From: a bacterium | GTDB taxonomy: Bacteria > Pseudomonadota > Gammaproteobacteria > Burkholderiales > Thiobacteraceae | Assembly (NCBI GenBank): GCA_027438535.1 | Contig: DAIAMA010000061.1 | Span: forward strand, 1-7,055 | DNA: 7,055 nt | Direction of reading: 5' to 3' | Position numbers and translations under genes: made by a program | The notes under the pieces: model-generated | Databases searched by the model: none | What the model saw: only the letters and a program-made list of their open reading frames with translations | What the model was told of the DNA's origin: nothing | Part shown: positions 1 to 6,183 of the stretch, one piece after another | How the letters are laid out: every line of letters begins with the position of its first letter | Position numbering within the stretch: the stretch's first letter is position 1

Positions 1-63
1 GTAGCGAGGCTTAGCGTGCCGTTCGATTCGGATTCCCCCTGTTATTGTTTCTGCTCCGCTTCG

Positions 64-96
64 CCCCGGGTTGCCATCCTCCCGGGGTATTTTTTT
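64..96 (+). terminator. Intrinsic terminator of an upstream transcription unit
   Basis: A perfect 7-bp stem, CCCCGGG (64-70) with CCCGGGG (81-87), encloses a 10-nt loop and is followed by TA and seven T residues (90-96). This is the standard Rho-independent layout. It closes a gene lying left of the window. Stop triplets at 2-4 and 12-14 could end that gene, but too little sequence is present to identify it, and nothing else coding is recognisable in 1-63. The terminator implies that exbB starts a new transcription unit. Confidence 0.85.
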
Positions 97-101
97 GCGT
101 G

Positions 102-123
102 TTGCGCGCCGCATCGCGCGCAA
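102..123. repeat. Perfect 8-bp inverted repeat upstream of exbB
   Basis: TTGCGCGC (102-109) pairs exactly with GCGCGCAA (116-123) across a 6-nt loop. It lies only 5 nt after the T-run of the preceding terminator and just before the exbB promoter candidate. No T-run follows it, so it is not a second canonical terminator on the + strand. It could be a protein-binding dyad or a transcript-end structure. The sequence does not decide between these. Confidence 0.5.
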
Positions 124-129
124 GTTCTC

Positions 130-158
130 TTGCTGAAAATGGCTTAGCAAGCTAAAGT
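130..158 (+). promoter_or_regulatory. Weak sigma70-like promoter candidate for exbB
   Basis: TTGCTG (130-135) and TAAAGT (153-158) are 17 nt apart. They match the -35 box at 3 of 6 positions and the -10 box at 4 of 6. A start near 165 would leave a leader of about 20 nt before the GTG at 186. The spacer holds overlapping dyads: CTTGCT (129-134) pairs with AGCAAG (146-151), and TTAGC (144-148) pairs with GCTAA (151-155). These could be an operator or chance. Location after a terminator supports some promoter here, but this exact assignment is tentative. Confidence 0.3.
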
Positions 159-185
159 TACGCCAATTTTCGATGGAGAAGCTGC

Positions 186-791
186 GTGCTAAGCATCATA
201 GAAAAAGCGGGCTGGTCGATCTGGCCCTTGATATTCGCATCCATCCTCGCCTTAGGTGTCATCGGCGAACGTTTCTGGTCTCTCCGCGCCAAGCTGGTTG
301 CGCCCAAAGGCTTGCTGCAAGGCGTGTTGCAAGAACTGCAAACCAAGGGCATCACGCAAGACATGCTCACCCGCCTCATGCAAGGTTCGCCTCTCGGGCG
401 CATTTTCGGCGCCGCGCTACGCAATGCGAGCAGCACGCGCGACATCATGAAAGAATCGATCGAAGAAGAAGGCCGTGCCGTGGCGCACGAGCTAGAGCGT
501 TTTCTGGCGACGCTGGGCACGATCGCCACCGCGGCGCCTTTATGGGGGCTGTTTGGCACCGTGCTCGGCATGGTCGAGCTGTTCGGCGCCATGCGTCCCA
601 GCGGCGCTAATCCGGCGGAGTTGGCGCATGGTATCTCCGTCGCGCTTTACAATACGGCGATGGGGCTGATGGTCGCCATTATTTCGCTGATTTTCTATCG
701 TTTCTTCCGCACCAAAGTGGATTCATTGGTGATGGACATGGAACAGCAGGCGATCAAGCTGGTGGAAGTGTTGCACGGCGATCGCAAATAA
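186..791 (+). CDS. exbB: ExbB/TolQ/MotA-family proton channel protein
   Basis: Inner-membrane proton-channel subunit that, with ExbD, converts proton motive force into movement of a periplasm-spanning partner such as TonB. The protein has 201 residues. Three hydrophobic segments are visible at about 11-27, 108-132 and 150-173, with a polar cytoplasmic stretch between the first and second, which is the ExbB/TolQ topology. The conserved channel region shows as APLWGLFGTVLGM (117-129) and the ALYNTAMGL stretch (153-161), whose Thr157 matches the conserved TM3 threonine position. The start is GTG, chosen because GGAGAA (175-180) sits 5 nt upstream and the protein then begins at the usual family N-terminus. 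It is somewhat short compared with ExbB proteins that carry an N-terminal extension. exbD follows 10 nt later. No TonB gene is present, so the energised partner is unknown. A TolQ-like role cannot be excluded. Confidence 0.93.
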   Translation: MLSIIEKAGWSIWPLIFASILALGVIGERFWSLRAKLVAPKGLLQGVLQELQTKGITQDMLTRLMQGSPLGRIFGAALRNASSTRDIMKESIEEEGRAVAHELERFLATLGTIATAAPLWGLFGTVLGMVELFGAMRPSGANPAELAHGISVALYNTAMGLMVAIISLIFYRFFRTKVDSLVMDMEQQAIKLVEVLHGDRK

Positions 792-801
792 GGCGGCGGC
801 G

Positions 802-1230
802 ATGAATTTTCAGCGCGGCAAGCAGCGTGAAGAGCCGGAAATCAATCTGATTCCGATGATCGACGTACTGCTGGTGATTTTGATTTTCATGATGGTCACC
901 ACCACTTTCTCGCAATTCTCCGAGTTGCAAATCAATCTGCCCACGGCGCAGGCCGATAAGCCGGAAGAGAAGCCGACGGCGATCAATGTGGCGGTGGATG
1001 TGGCCGGGCACTATACGGTGAATGGCAAGCCCTACGCCGGCAAGGATGTGGATGGTTTGGCATTGGAATTAAAGCGCGCGGCGGGCAGCGCGACGCCCGA
1101 ACCGGTGGTGATTATCAGCGCCGATGCGAATAGCACGCATCAATCCGTGGTCAATGTGATGGAGGCCGCGCGCCAGGCGGGACTATCGCGCCTGACTTTT
1201 GCCACACAGCGCAAAAAAGGTAATAGCTAA
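802..1230 (+). CDS. exbD: ExbD/TolR-family biopolymer transport protein
   Basis: Partner of ExbB: a single-span inner-membrane protein with a periplasmic domain that couples proton flow to the TonB-type machinery. It has 142 residues, the normal family length. The N-terminal cytoplasmic tail leads into the signature INLIPMIDVLLVILIFMM (14-31). Asp21 in it is the expected proton-carrying aspartate of the transmembrane helix (Asp25 in E. coli ExbD). The periplasmic part carries the typical IISADAN segment (104-110) and VVNVMEAARQAG (116-127). Only 10 nt separate it from exbB, with a weak AAGG (790-793) as ribosome site, so the two are almost surely co-transcribed and perhaps translationally coupled. 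An 80-nt gap with a hairpin separates it from lpxK. ExbD is favoured over TolR by sequence style, but the two families are close. Confidence 0.93.
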   Translation: MNFQRGKQREEPEINLIPMIDVLLVILIFMMVTTTFSQFSELQINLPTAQADKPEEKPTAINVAVDVAGHYTVNGKPYAGKDVDGLALELKRAAGSATPEPVVIISADANSTHQSVVNVMEAARQAGLSRLTFATQRKKGNS

Positions 1231-1232
1231 GC

Positions 1233-1282
1233 AATGGGTGGCGATACCGGCACCGTATCCTGACGTACCTTCATCACCCATT
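1233..1282. other. Hairpin-forming gap between exbD and lpxK
   Basis: AATGGGTG (1233-1240) pairs perfectly with CACCCATT (1275-1282). Inside the loop, GATAC (1243-1247) pairs with GTATC (1255-1259), so the two stems can nest. The outer stem starts 2 nt after the exbD stop. There is no T-run, so this is not a canonical terminator. It may be a spacer structure or mRNA-processing site, or a degenerate intergenic repeat resembling the gap before kdsB. Confidence 0.4.
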
Positions 1283-1310
1283 ATCCTTCACCTATCATTC
1301 AAACCATCTC

Positions 1311-2318
1311 ATGACTTGGCTCGAACGACAGTGGTATCGCTGGTCGATCTGGCATGCGATCTTGCTGCCCTTGTCGCTGCTATTTTGGGCGCTATCGGCC
1401 GCGCGCCGTGCCTTGTATCGCCTGGGCTGGAAGCGCAGCGTCAAGCTGCCGCTGCCGGTGATCGTGGTGGGCAATATTTCCGTCGGCGGTACCGGCAAAA
1501 CCCCCTTGGTGATTGCGCTGGCCACTTTGTTGAAGGCGCACGGCTACCGGCCGGGTATTATCAGCCGCGGTTACCGCGGCAAAGGCACGCTGCCGCGCCC
1601 CGTGGACCTCGGCAGCGATCCGAATGAGATGGGCGATGAGCCGGTATTGCTCGCGCATAAGACCGGTTGTCCGGTGTGGGTGGGACAGAATCGGGTGGAG
1701 GCGGGGCTGGCGTTGATCGGCAACCACCCGGAAGTGAATGTGATTTTGAGCGATGATGGCTTGCAGCATTATCGTCTGGCGCGCGATGTGGAGGTGGTGG
1801 TGGTCGATGCCGCGCGCTGGTTCGGTAACGGTCAATTGTTGCCCGCCGGCCCGCTGCGCGAACCGGTGTGGCGCTTAAAGCGCGCCGATGCGGTGGTGAT
1901 CAACGGCTGGCTGCCCGGTGCGCCGCTTAAGCGGCACGAATTCACCATGCAACTTAGCGGCGATCTGTTCTACAATCTGCGCAACCCCGAACTCAAGGCG
2001 CGGCCTGAGGTTTTCGCCGGCCAGCGCGTGCATGCGGTGGCGGGGATCGGTCATCCGGAACGGTTTTTTACCTATTTGAAAAAACTCGGCATGCGCTTTA
2101 TCGAACATCCGTTTCCCGACCACCACCCATTCACGCCGCAGGATTTGCCCTGGCATGAATCCGAAGCAATCGTGATGACGGAAAAAGACGCGGTAAAATG
2201 CATCGATTTCGTGGGCGATAATGCCTGGGCGTTGCCGGTGGAAGCGACGCTCGATCCCGGCGCGGGGCGCGCGGTATTGGAAAAATTGAGGAGCACCGAT
2301 GGACGCGAAGCTGCTTGA
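1311..2318 (+). CDS. lpxK: Tetraacyldisaccharide 4'-kinase (lipid A biosynthesis)
   Basis: Phosphorylates the 4' position of the tetraacyl disaccharide 1-phosphate with ATP to give lipid IVA, the sixth step of the Raetz pathway, at the cytoplasmic face of the inner membrane. It has 335 residues, close to the roughly 328 of E. coli LpxK. An N-terminal hydrophobic segment (about 14-33) is the expected membrane anchor. The Walker A loop is [12 protein letters not shown] (54-65), with Lys63. Further family blocks are SRGYRG (85-90), GDEPVLLA (108-115) and SDDGLQHY (147-154), whose Asp and His residues lie at the active site in this family. No clear Shine-Dalgarno sequence precedes the ATG. I kept this start because the protein begins as family members do (TWLERQWY). 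The last 20 nt overlap the start of the small ycaR-like gene, a sign of coupled translation. Confidence 0.96.
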   Translation: MTWLERQWYRWSIWHAILLPLSLLFWALSAARRALYRLGWKRSVKLPLPVIVVGNISVGGTGKTPLVIALATLLKAHGYRPGIISRGYRGKGTLPRPVDLGSDPNEMGDEPVLLAHKTGCPVWVGQNRVEAGLALIGNHPEVNVILSDDGLQHYRLARDVEVVVVDAARWFGNGQLLPAGPLREPVWRLKRADAVVINGWLPGAPLKRHEFTMQLSGDLFYNLRNPELKARPEVFAGQRVHAVAGIGHPERFFTYLKKLGMRFIEHPFPDHHPFTPQDLPWHESEAIVMTEKDAVKCIDFVGDNAWALPVEATLDPGAGRAVLEKLRSTDGREAA

Positions 2319-2478
2319 GATTTTGGTGTGTCCCTTATGCAAAGGGCCGCTGGTTTATCGCAAAGACCGGCAAGAATTGGTATGCAAACCCGACCGGCTG
2401 GCCTATCCGATTCGCGACGACATTCCGGTGATGCTGGAAGACGAGGCGCGCAAGCTGCCGGCGGAAGAAGAGGTGTGA
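2299..2478 (+). CDS. ycaR: Trm112/YcaR-family small protein (UPF0434)
   Basis: A 59-residue protein running from ATG 2299 to TGA 2476-2478. It overlaps the lpxK end by 20 nt in another frame. GAGGAG (2288-2293), 5 nt before the ATG, fixes the start. It opens [18 protein letters not shown], with Cys11 and Cys14 as a CxxC knuckle, a third cysteine at residue 29, and the block [13 protein letters not shown] (34-46). This closely matches my memory of E. coli YcaR, which also has three cysteines and lies between lpxK and kdsB. Homologues resemble Trm112, an activator subunit of methyltransferases, but the bacterial protein's role is not settled. The acidic tail (EEE) is typical. Context ties it to the lipopolysaccharide genes only by location. 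Confidence 0.93.
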   Translation: MDAKLLEILVCPLCKGPLVYRKDRQELVCKPDRLAYPIRDDIPVMLEDEARKLPAEEEV

Positions 2479-2530
2479 GTGGGTGATTAGGTCATTGGGC
2501 GTTTTCATTTGTTCGCCAATCACCGCTCAC
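2475..2530. other. Imperfect hairpin spanning the ycaR stop and the kdsB leader
   Basis: GTGAG (2475-2479) pairs with CTCAC (2526-2530). After a small internal loop, GGTGATT (2482-2488) pairs with AATCACC (2518-2524). An inner GGCG (2498-2501) can pair with CGCC (2514-2517). The left arm includes the ycaR stop codon. The structure fills most of the 68-nt gap before kdsB and has no following T-run. It may affect translation of kdsB, which lacks a visible Shine-Dalgarno sequence. That effect is inference. Confidence 0.4.
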
Positions 2531-2546
2531 GCAATCACCATGCACC

Positions 2547-3308
2547 ATGGCTCCATTTAAAGTTGTCATCCCAGCCCGTTACGCTTCCACGCGCCTGCCC
2601 GGTAAGCCGCTGGCCGACATCGCCGGTAAACCGATGGTGGTGCGGGTAGTGGAGTTGGCGCTGAAATCCGGCGCGCAGGAAGTGTGGGTGGCGACCGATC
2701 ATGCGCATGTGGCCGAGATCGTGCAAGCCTGTGGTTACAACGCCTTGATGACCGCCACGGATCATGCCTCCGGCACCGATCGCATTGCGGAAGTGGTGAG
2801 CACGCTCCACTGGGCGGACGACGAGATCGTCGTCAATGTGCAGGGCGATGAGCCTTTGCTCGATCCGCGTTTGATTGTCGATGTGGCAAGCAGTTTGGAA
2901 AGCCATGGTAGCGCCGACATCGCCACCGCCTGCCACGCGATTCACGATATGGCGAGTCTGTTTAATCAAAACGTCGTGAAAGTCGTGCTCGACCGTATGC
3001 AGTATGCGATGTACTTTTCGCGCGCGCCGATTCCTTATGGGCGCGATGCCTTTCAAAATGCGCCCACCCGCTTGCCGCAGGAGATGCCGATCTACCGGCA
3101 TATCGGTATTTACGCCTACCGCGCGGCGTTTCTCAAAACCTACCGGCAACTCGCCCCGCCGGCGATCGAGCAGTACGAAGCCCTGGAACAATTGCGCGCG
3201 CTGTGGCACGGCCACAAAATCGCGGTAGCGGTGACCGATCTGGCGCCCGCTGCGGGGGTCGATACGCCGGAAGATTTGGCCAAAGTCAGAGCCTTATTTA
3301 AAACGTAA
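2547..3308 (+). CDS. kdsB: 3-deoxy-manno-octulosonate cytidylyltransferase (CMP-Kdo synthetase)
   Basis: Activates Kdo with CTP to give CMP-Kdo and PPi, the substrate for attaching Kdo to lipid IVA in the cytoplasm. It has 253 residues, against about 248 in E. coli. The nucleotide-binding N-terminus [16 protein letters not shown] (7-22) is classic. Next come SGTDRI (75-80), the metal-binding NVQGDEP (97-103, Asp101), YFSRAPIP (156-163), HIGIYAYR (185-192), EQLRALWHG (214-222) and GVDTPEDL (237-244, with Asp239 as the second metal ligand expected for the family). The ATG at 2547 is used because the one at 2540 is out of frame and the protein starts normally here. No Shine-Dalgarno sequence is visible, as with lpxK. 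A hairpin lies just upstream and another just after the stop. The PPi it releases is a substrate for the pfp and hppA products further along. Confidence 0.96.
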   Translation: MAPFKVVIPARYASTRLPGKPLADIAGKPMVVRVVELALKSGAQEVWVATDHAHVAEIVQACGYNALMTATDHASGTDRIAEVVSTLHWADDEIVVNVQGDEPLLDPRLIVDVASSLESHGSADIATACHAIHDMASLFNQNVVKVVLDRMQYAMYFSRAPIPYGRDAFQNAPTRLPQEMPIYRHIGIYAYRAAFLKTYRQLAPPAIEQYEALEQLRALWHGHKIAVAVTDLAPAAGVDTPEDLAKVRALFKT

Positions 3309-3317
3309 ATCCGGTTT

Positions 3318-3347
3318 ATGCCGGGATAAAAAGAATTGTTCCGGCAT
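3318..3347. other. Hairpin just after kdsB
   Basis: ATGCCGG (3318-3324) pairs exactly with CCGGCAT (3341-3347), extendable by a G-T and an A-T pair, with a loop of about 12 nt. It begins 10 nt after the kdsB stop. No T-run follows, so it is at best a weak or processed 3' end of the kdsB message. The pyrimidine-rich stretch after it (3348-3370) has no recognisable signal. Confidence 0.4.
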
Positions 3348-3374
3348 TCCATCTACCCTCCATCTCCCTGCTGA

Positions 3375-4085
<711 letters not shown>

Positions 4086-4098
4086 TCCATAGATGTTG

Positions 4099-4127
4099 GG
4101 GCGCGGCATGCCGCGCCCGATTTTTTT
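4099..4127 (+). terminator. Strong intrinsic terminator after adk
   Basis: GGGCGCGG (4099-4106) and CCGCGCCC (4111-4118) form a perfect 8-bp GC stem around CATG. The whole of 4099-4118 is a perfect palindrome. GA and seven T residues (4121-4127) follow. This is a clear Rho-independent terminator for adk. Its T-run ends only 1 nt before the ATG of the next, broken, gene. Confidence 0.9.
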
Positions 4128-4128
4128 G

Positions 4129-4471
4129 ATGAGCCTCATTCCCGATTTCACCGACACCGAGCGCCATATCGTGGAGACCATGGTGCGCGGCGTTTCGGCA
4201 AGCCCGTTGAAGTGCTGGTCGCGGACGCCGAGATCCGCTTGTATAGCGGCGATCGCGAATTGACGGAAGTGCCGGTGTTGTATGGAGCAAACGCGACTGT
4301 CAATTCGTGATTTTCAAAGTCGCCGAGAATCGCTATCGCAACCAGTTTTTTTACTCGGTGAAAGATCAATTCGGTACCGGGCGCGAAGAATACGACGATC
4401 TGGGCGATTGCGTGATTACCTTGCTGCGCGTGCAGGCGGATCACGAGGCGATGCGGCGCGAACAAAAATAG
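4129..4471 (+). pseudogene. Frameshifted small gene of unknown function (about 114 codons), upstream of pfp
   Basis: Three successive frames join into one plausible protein of about 114 residues. Frame one runs from ATG 4129 (MSLIPDFTDTERHIVETMVR). The second frame takes over near 4186-4191 (FGKPVEVLVADAEIRLYSGD, ending VPVLY). The third takes over near 4283 (WSKRDCQFVIFKVAENRYR, ending MRREQK) and stops at TAG 4469-4471. Each switch is explained by one missing base, for example TATTGG reduced to TATGG at the second. Composition and codon use stay gene-like throughout. The protein looks soluble, with an aromatic-rich middle (NQFFYSV) and acidic EEYDDLGD. I recall similar conserved hypothetical proteins in betaproteobacteria but cannot name a function. 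It may be a true pseudogene, a sequencing artefact, or, less likely, recoded. ATG 4093 is an in-frame alternative start upstream of the terminator stem. pfp begins 39 nt after the stop. Confidence 0.7.
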
Positions 4472-4510
4472 AGAACGGCTTAAATAAGTGATTTAATAAG
4501 GAGATATGTC

Positions 4511-5773
4511 ATGGCCAAGATGAACGCCTTCTATGCCCAATCGGGCGGCGTCACCGCGGTGATCAACGCTTCTGCATGCGGCGTGATCGAAACCGCGCGC
4601 AAACATAAAGATAAAATCGGTAAGGTGTATGCCGGCCGCAACGGGATTATCGGCGCGCTGACCGAAGACCTGATCGACACCACCAAGGAATCGGCGAAGG
4701 CGATTGCCGCATTGCGCTACACGCCGTCCGGCGCGTTCGGTTCTTGCCGCTACAAACTCAAAAGCCTGGAGCAAAATAAGCGCGAATACGAGCGCTTGAT
4801 CGAAGTGTTCAAGGCGCACAACATCGGCTATTTCTTCTACAACGGTGGCGGCGATTCCGCCGACACCTGCTGGAAGGTATCGCAATTGTCCGAGGCCATG
4901 GACTATCCGCTGCAAGCCATCCACGTGCCCAAAACCGTGGACAACGATTTGCCGATTACCGATTGCTGTCCCGGCTTCGGTTCGGTGGCGAAATACATCG
5001 CGATCTCCACGCGCGAGGCGAGCTTCGACGTCGCTTCCATGTGCAAGACCTCGACCAAGGTGTTCGTGGTGGAAGTCATGGGACGTCACGCCGGCTGGAT
5101 CGCCGCCGCGGGCGGGATGGCGGCCGACAACGAGAACAATATCCCGATCGTGATCCTGTTCCCGGAAGTGGAGTTCAATCAGGATAAATTCCTCGCCGCC
5201 GTGAAGCAAAAGGTCGAGAAATTCGGCTACTGCACCGTGGTTGTCTCGGAGGGTACGCATTATCCCGACGGCAAGTTCCTGGCCGAAGCCGGCACGCGCG
5301 ATTCGTTCGGCCATGCGCAATTGGGCGGTGCCGCACCGGTGGTGGCGGGCATGATCAAGGACAAGCTCGGTTACAAATATCACTGGGCAGTGGCGGATTA
5401 TCTGCAACGCGCCGCGCGCCATATCGCGTCCAAGACCGACGTCGAGCAAGCCTATGCGCTGGGTAAAGCGGCAGTCGATTTGGCGCTCAAGGGCAAAAAC
5501 TCGGTGATGCCGACGGTGGTACGCGTGTCCGACAAGCCTTATAAATGGAAAATCGGCGTGGCGGAGCTGAAAGACGTGGCGAATAAGGAAAAAATGATGC
5601 CGCGCAATTTCATTACGCCCGATGGTTTCGGCATTACGCCGAAATGCCGCGCTTATCTTTCTGGTTTGATCAAGGGCGAAGATTACCCGCCTTATAAAGA
5701 CGGTATGCCGTCTTACGTGCGGCTGAAGAACGTGGCGGTGCCGAAGAAGCTCAAGGGCGCTTTCAAAATTTAA
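4511..5773 (+). CDS. pfp: Pyrophosphate-dependent 6-phosphofructokinase
   Basis: Catalyses the reversible transfer of phosphate from PPi to fructose 6-phosphate in the cytoplasm, so it can serve both glycolysis and gluconeogenesis. It has 420 residues, longer than the roughly 320-residue bacterial ATP enzymes and typical of PPi types. FYNGGGDSADT (109-119) carries Asp115, which occupies the place of the ATP enzyme's small glycine in the GGDGS motif. PKTVDNDLP (140-148) carries Lys141 where ATP enzymes have glycine. These two substitutions are the accepted PPi-specificity markers. Asp144 is the expected catalytic base, and MGRHAGW (190-196) binds the sugar phosphate. Gly114 replaces the acidic or polar residue often found there. 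AAGGAG (4498-4503), 7 nt before the ATG, gives a strong start. Broken small genes flank it on both sides and hppA lies downstream, matching known pfp-hppA pairing in methanotrophs. Confidence 0.96.
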   Translation: MAKMNAFYAQSGGVTAVINASACGVIETARKHKDKIGKVYAGRNGIIGALTEDLIDTTKESAKAIAALRYTPSGAFGSCRYKLKSLEQNKREYERLIEVFKAHNIGYFFYNGGGDSADTCWKVSQLSEAMDYPLQAIHVPKTVDNDLPITDCCPGFGSVAKYIAISTREASFDVASMCKTSTKVFVVEVMGRHAGWIAAAGGMAADNENNIPIVILFPEVEFNQDKFLAAVKQKVEKFGYCTVVVSEGTHYPDGKFLAEAGTRDSFGHAQLGGAAPVVAGMIKDKLGYKYHWAVADYLQRAARHIASKTDVEQAYALGKAAVDLALKGKNSVMPTVVRVSDKPYKWKIGVAELKDVANKEKMMPRNFITPDGFGITPKCRAYLSGLIKGEDYPPYKDGMPSYVRLKNVAVPKKLKGAFKI

Positions 5774-5794
5774 CGCACGCGGCGTCATGGAGAT

Positions 5795-5855
5795 CGCGGG
5801 GGTCATGGGAAAAGCAGAGACTGAAACACAGCCTGCGGCTCGCATGACCCCCGCG
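5795..5855. other. 13-bp perfect stem-loop downstream of pfp
   Basis: CGCGGGGGTCATG (5795-5807) pairs without mismatch with CATGACCCCCGCG (5843-5855) around a 35-nt loop. The loop has its own small AGCC/GGCT stem. The element starts 22 nt after the pfp stop. T5 at 5873-5877 follows only after 17 nt, too far for a standard intrinsic terminator. It may stabilise or end the pfp message, or be a mobile palindromic repeat. GTCATGG also occurs twice as a direct repeat (5784-5790 and 5803-5809). Confidence 0.6.
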
Positions 5856-5880
5856 GCGCTTTGGCGTTAGGATTTTTGCC

Positions 5881-6098
5881 ATGACTTTGGAACGTCCCGC
5901 GAGCTGCTACTTTTACAAGCCGGCTTCGGCAGCTTTTATAACGGCAATTCCGCCAAACTGATTTTGTCGGAAGTGCAAAAAGAACATGGGCAAGCGGCAG
6001 TGGATCGGCTGATCCGCGAGTGCCGGTTGCAAGAAGTATTCGGTTTTACGCCGGGCACGCGTTTCGAGAAAGGCATTGCCATTAGCCGGTACGAATAA
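5881..6098 (+). pseudogene. Frameshifted small gene of unknown function (about 72 codons), between pfp and hppA
   Basis: ATG 5881 opens a frame reading MTLERP. The good coding frame from about 5898 is one base off and reads RELLLLQAGFGSFYNGNSAK, then LILSEVQKEHGQAAVDRLIR, ending AISRYE before TAA 6096-6098. One extra C in the CCC at 5895-5897 (CCCC) would restore a single 72-residue protein. No alternative ATG, GTG or TTG start is available in the downstream frame before its conserved-looking part. A weak AGGA (5869-5872) lies 8 nt before the ATG. The product would be a small soluble, mostly helical protein. I do not recognise a function, though it looks like a conserved hypothetical of betaproteobacteria. 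The homopolymer position makes a sequencing or replication slip plausible. Confidence 0.65.
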
Positions 6099-6183
6099 TC
6101 GCCTTGTCCGCGTGCGGCGAGGTAAAAAAATACGGCCAATCCATCGGCTGCACACAACGATGTAACCAGAAGAAGGAGGAGTC

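Noticed and set aside
1..147. Open plus-strand frame from the window edge through the first terminator
   Set aside because: It reads through the intrinsic terminator and its translation is Cys/Ser/Pro-rich with no gene-like pattern.
1199..1627. A 142-codon plus-strand frame overlapping the exbD end and the lpxK start
   Set aside because: It is out of frame with both well-supported genes. The sequence is low in motifs, and the lpxK Walker A lies in the other frame.
2540..2549. ATG at 2540 as an alternative kdsB start
   Set aside because: It is 7 nt upstream of the ATG at 2547 and so out of frame.
2535..3215. A 226-codon minus-strand open frame opposite kdsB
   Set aside because: It is entirely antisense to kdsB, has no recognisable domain, and its composition is typical of a shadow frame.
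4260..4286. TTGACG followed by TATGGA as a pfp promoter
   Set aside because: The spacing is only 15 nt, the -10 match is poor, and the site is inside a coding-like region more than 200 nt from pfp.
4493..5845. A 450-codon open frame on the minus strand opposite pfp
   Set aside because: It mirrors pfp almost exactly, its translation is rich in Arg and His with no family motifs, and pfp itself carries clear catalytic motifs and a strong ribosome site. It is a codon-bias shadow.
6099..6132. Small TCGCC/GGCGA hairpin next to an A-run before hppA as a terminator or promoter
   Set aside because: The stem has only 5 bp. On the + strand an A-run, not a T-run, follows, and on the minus strand the T-run comes before the stem. 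No promoter box pair has acceptable spacing.
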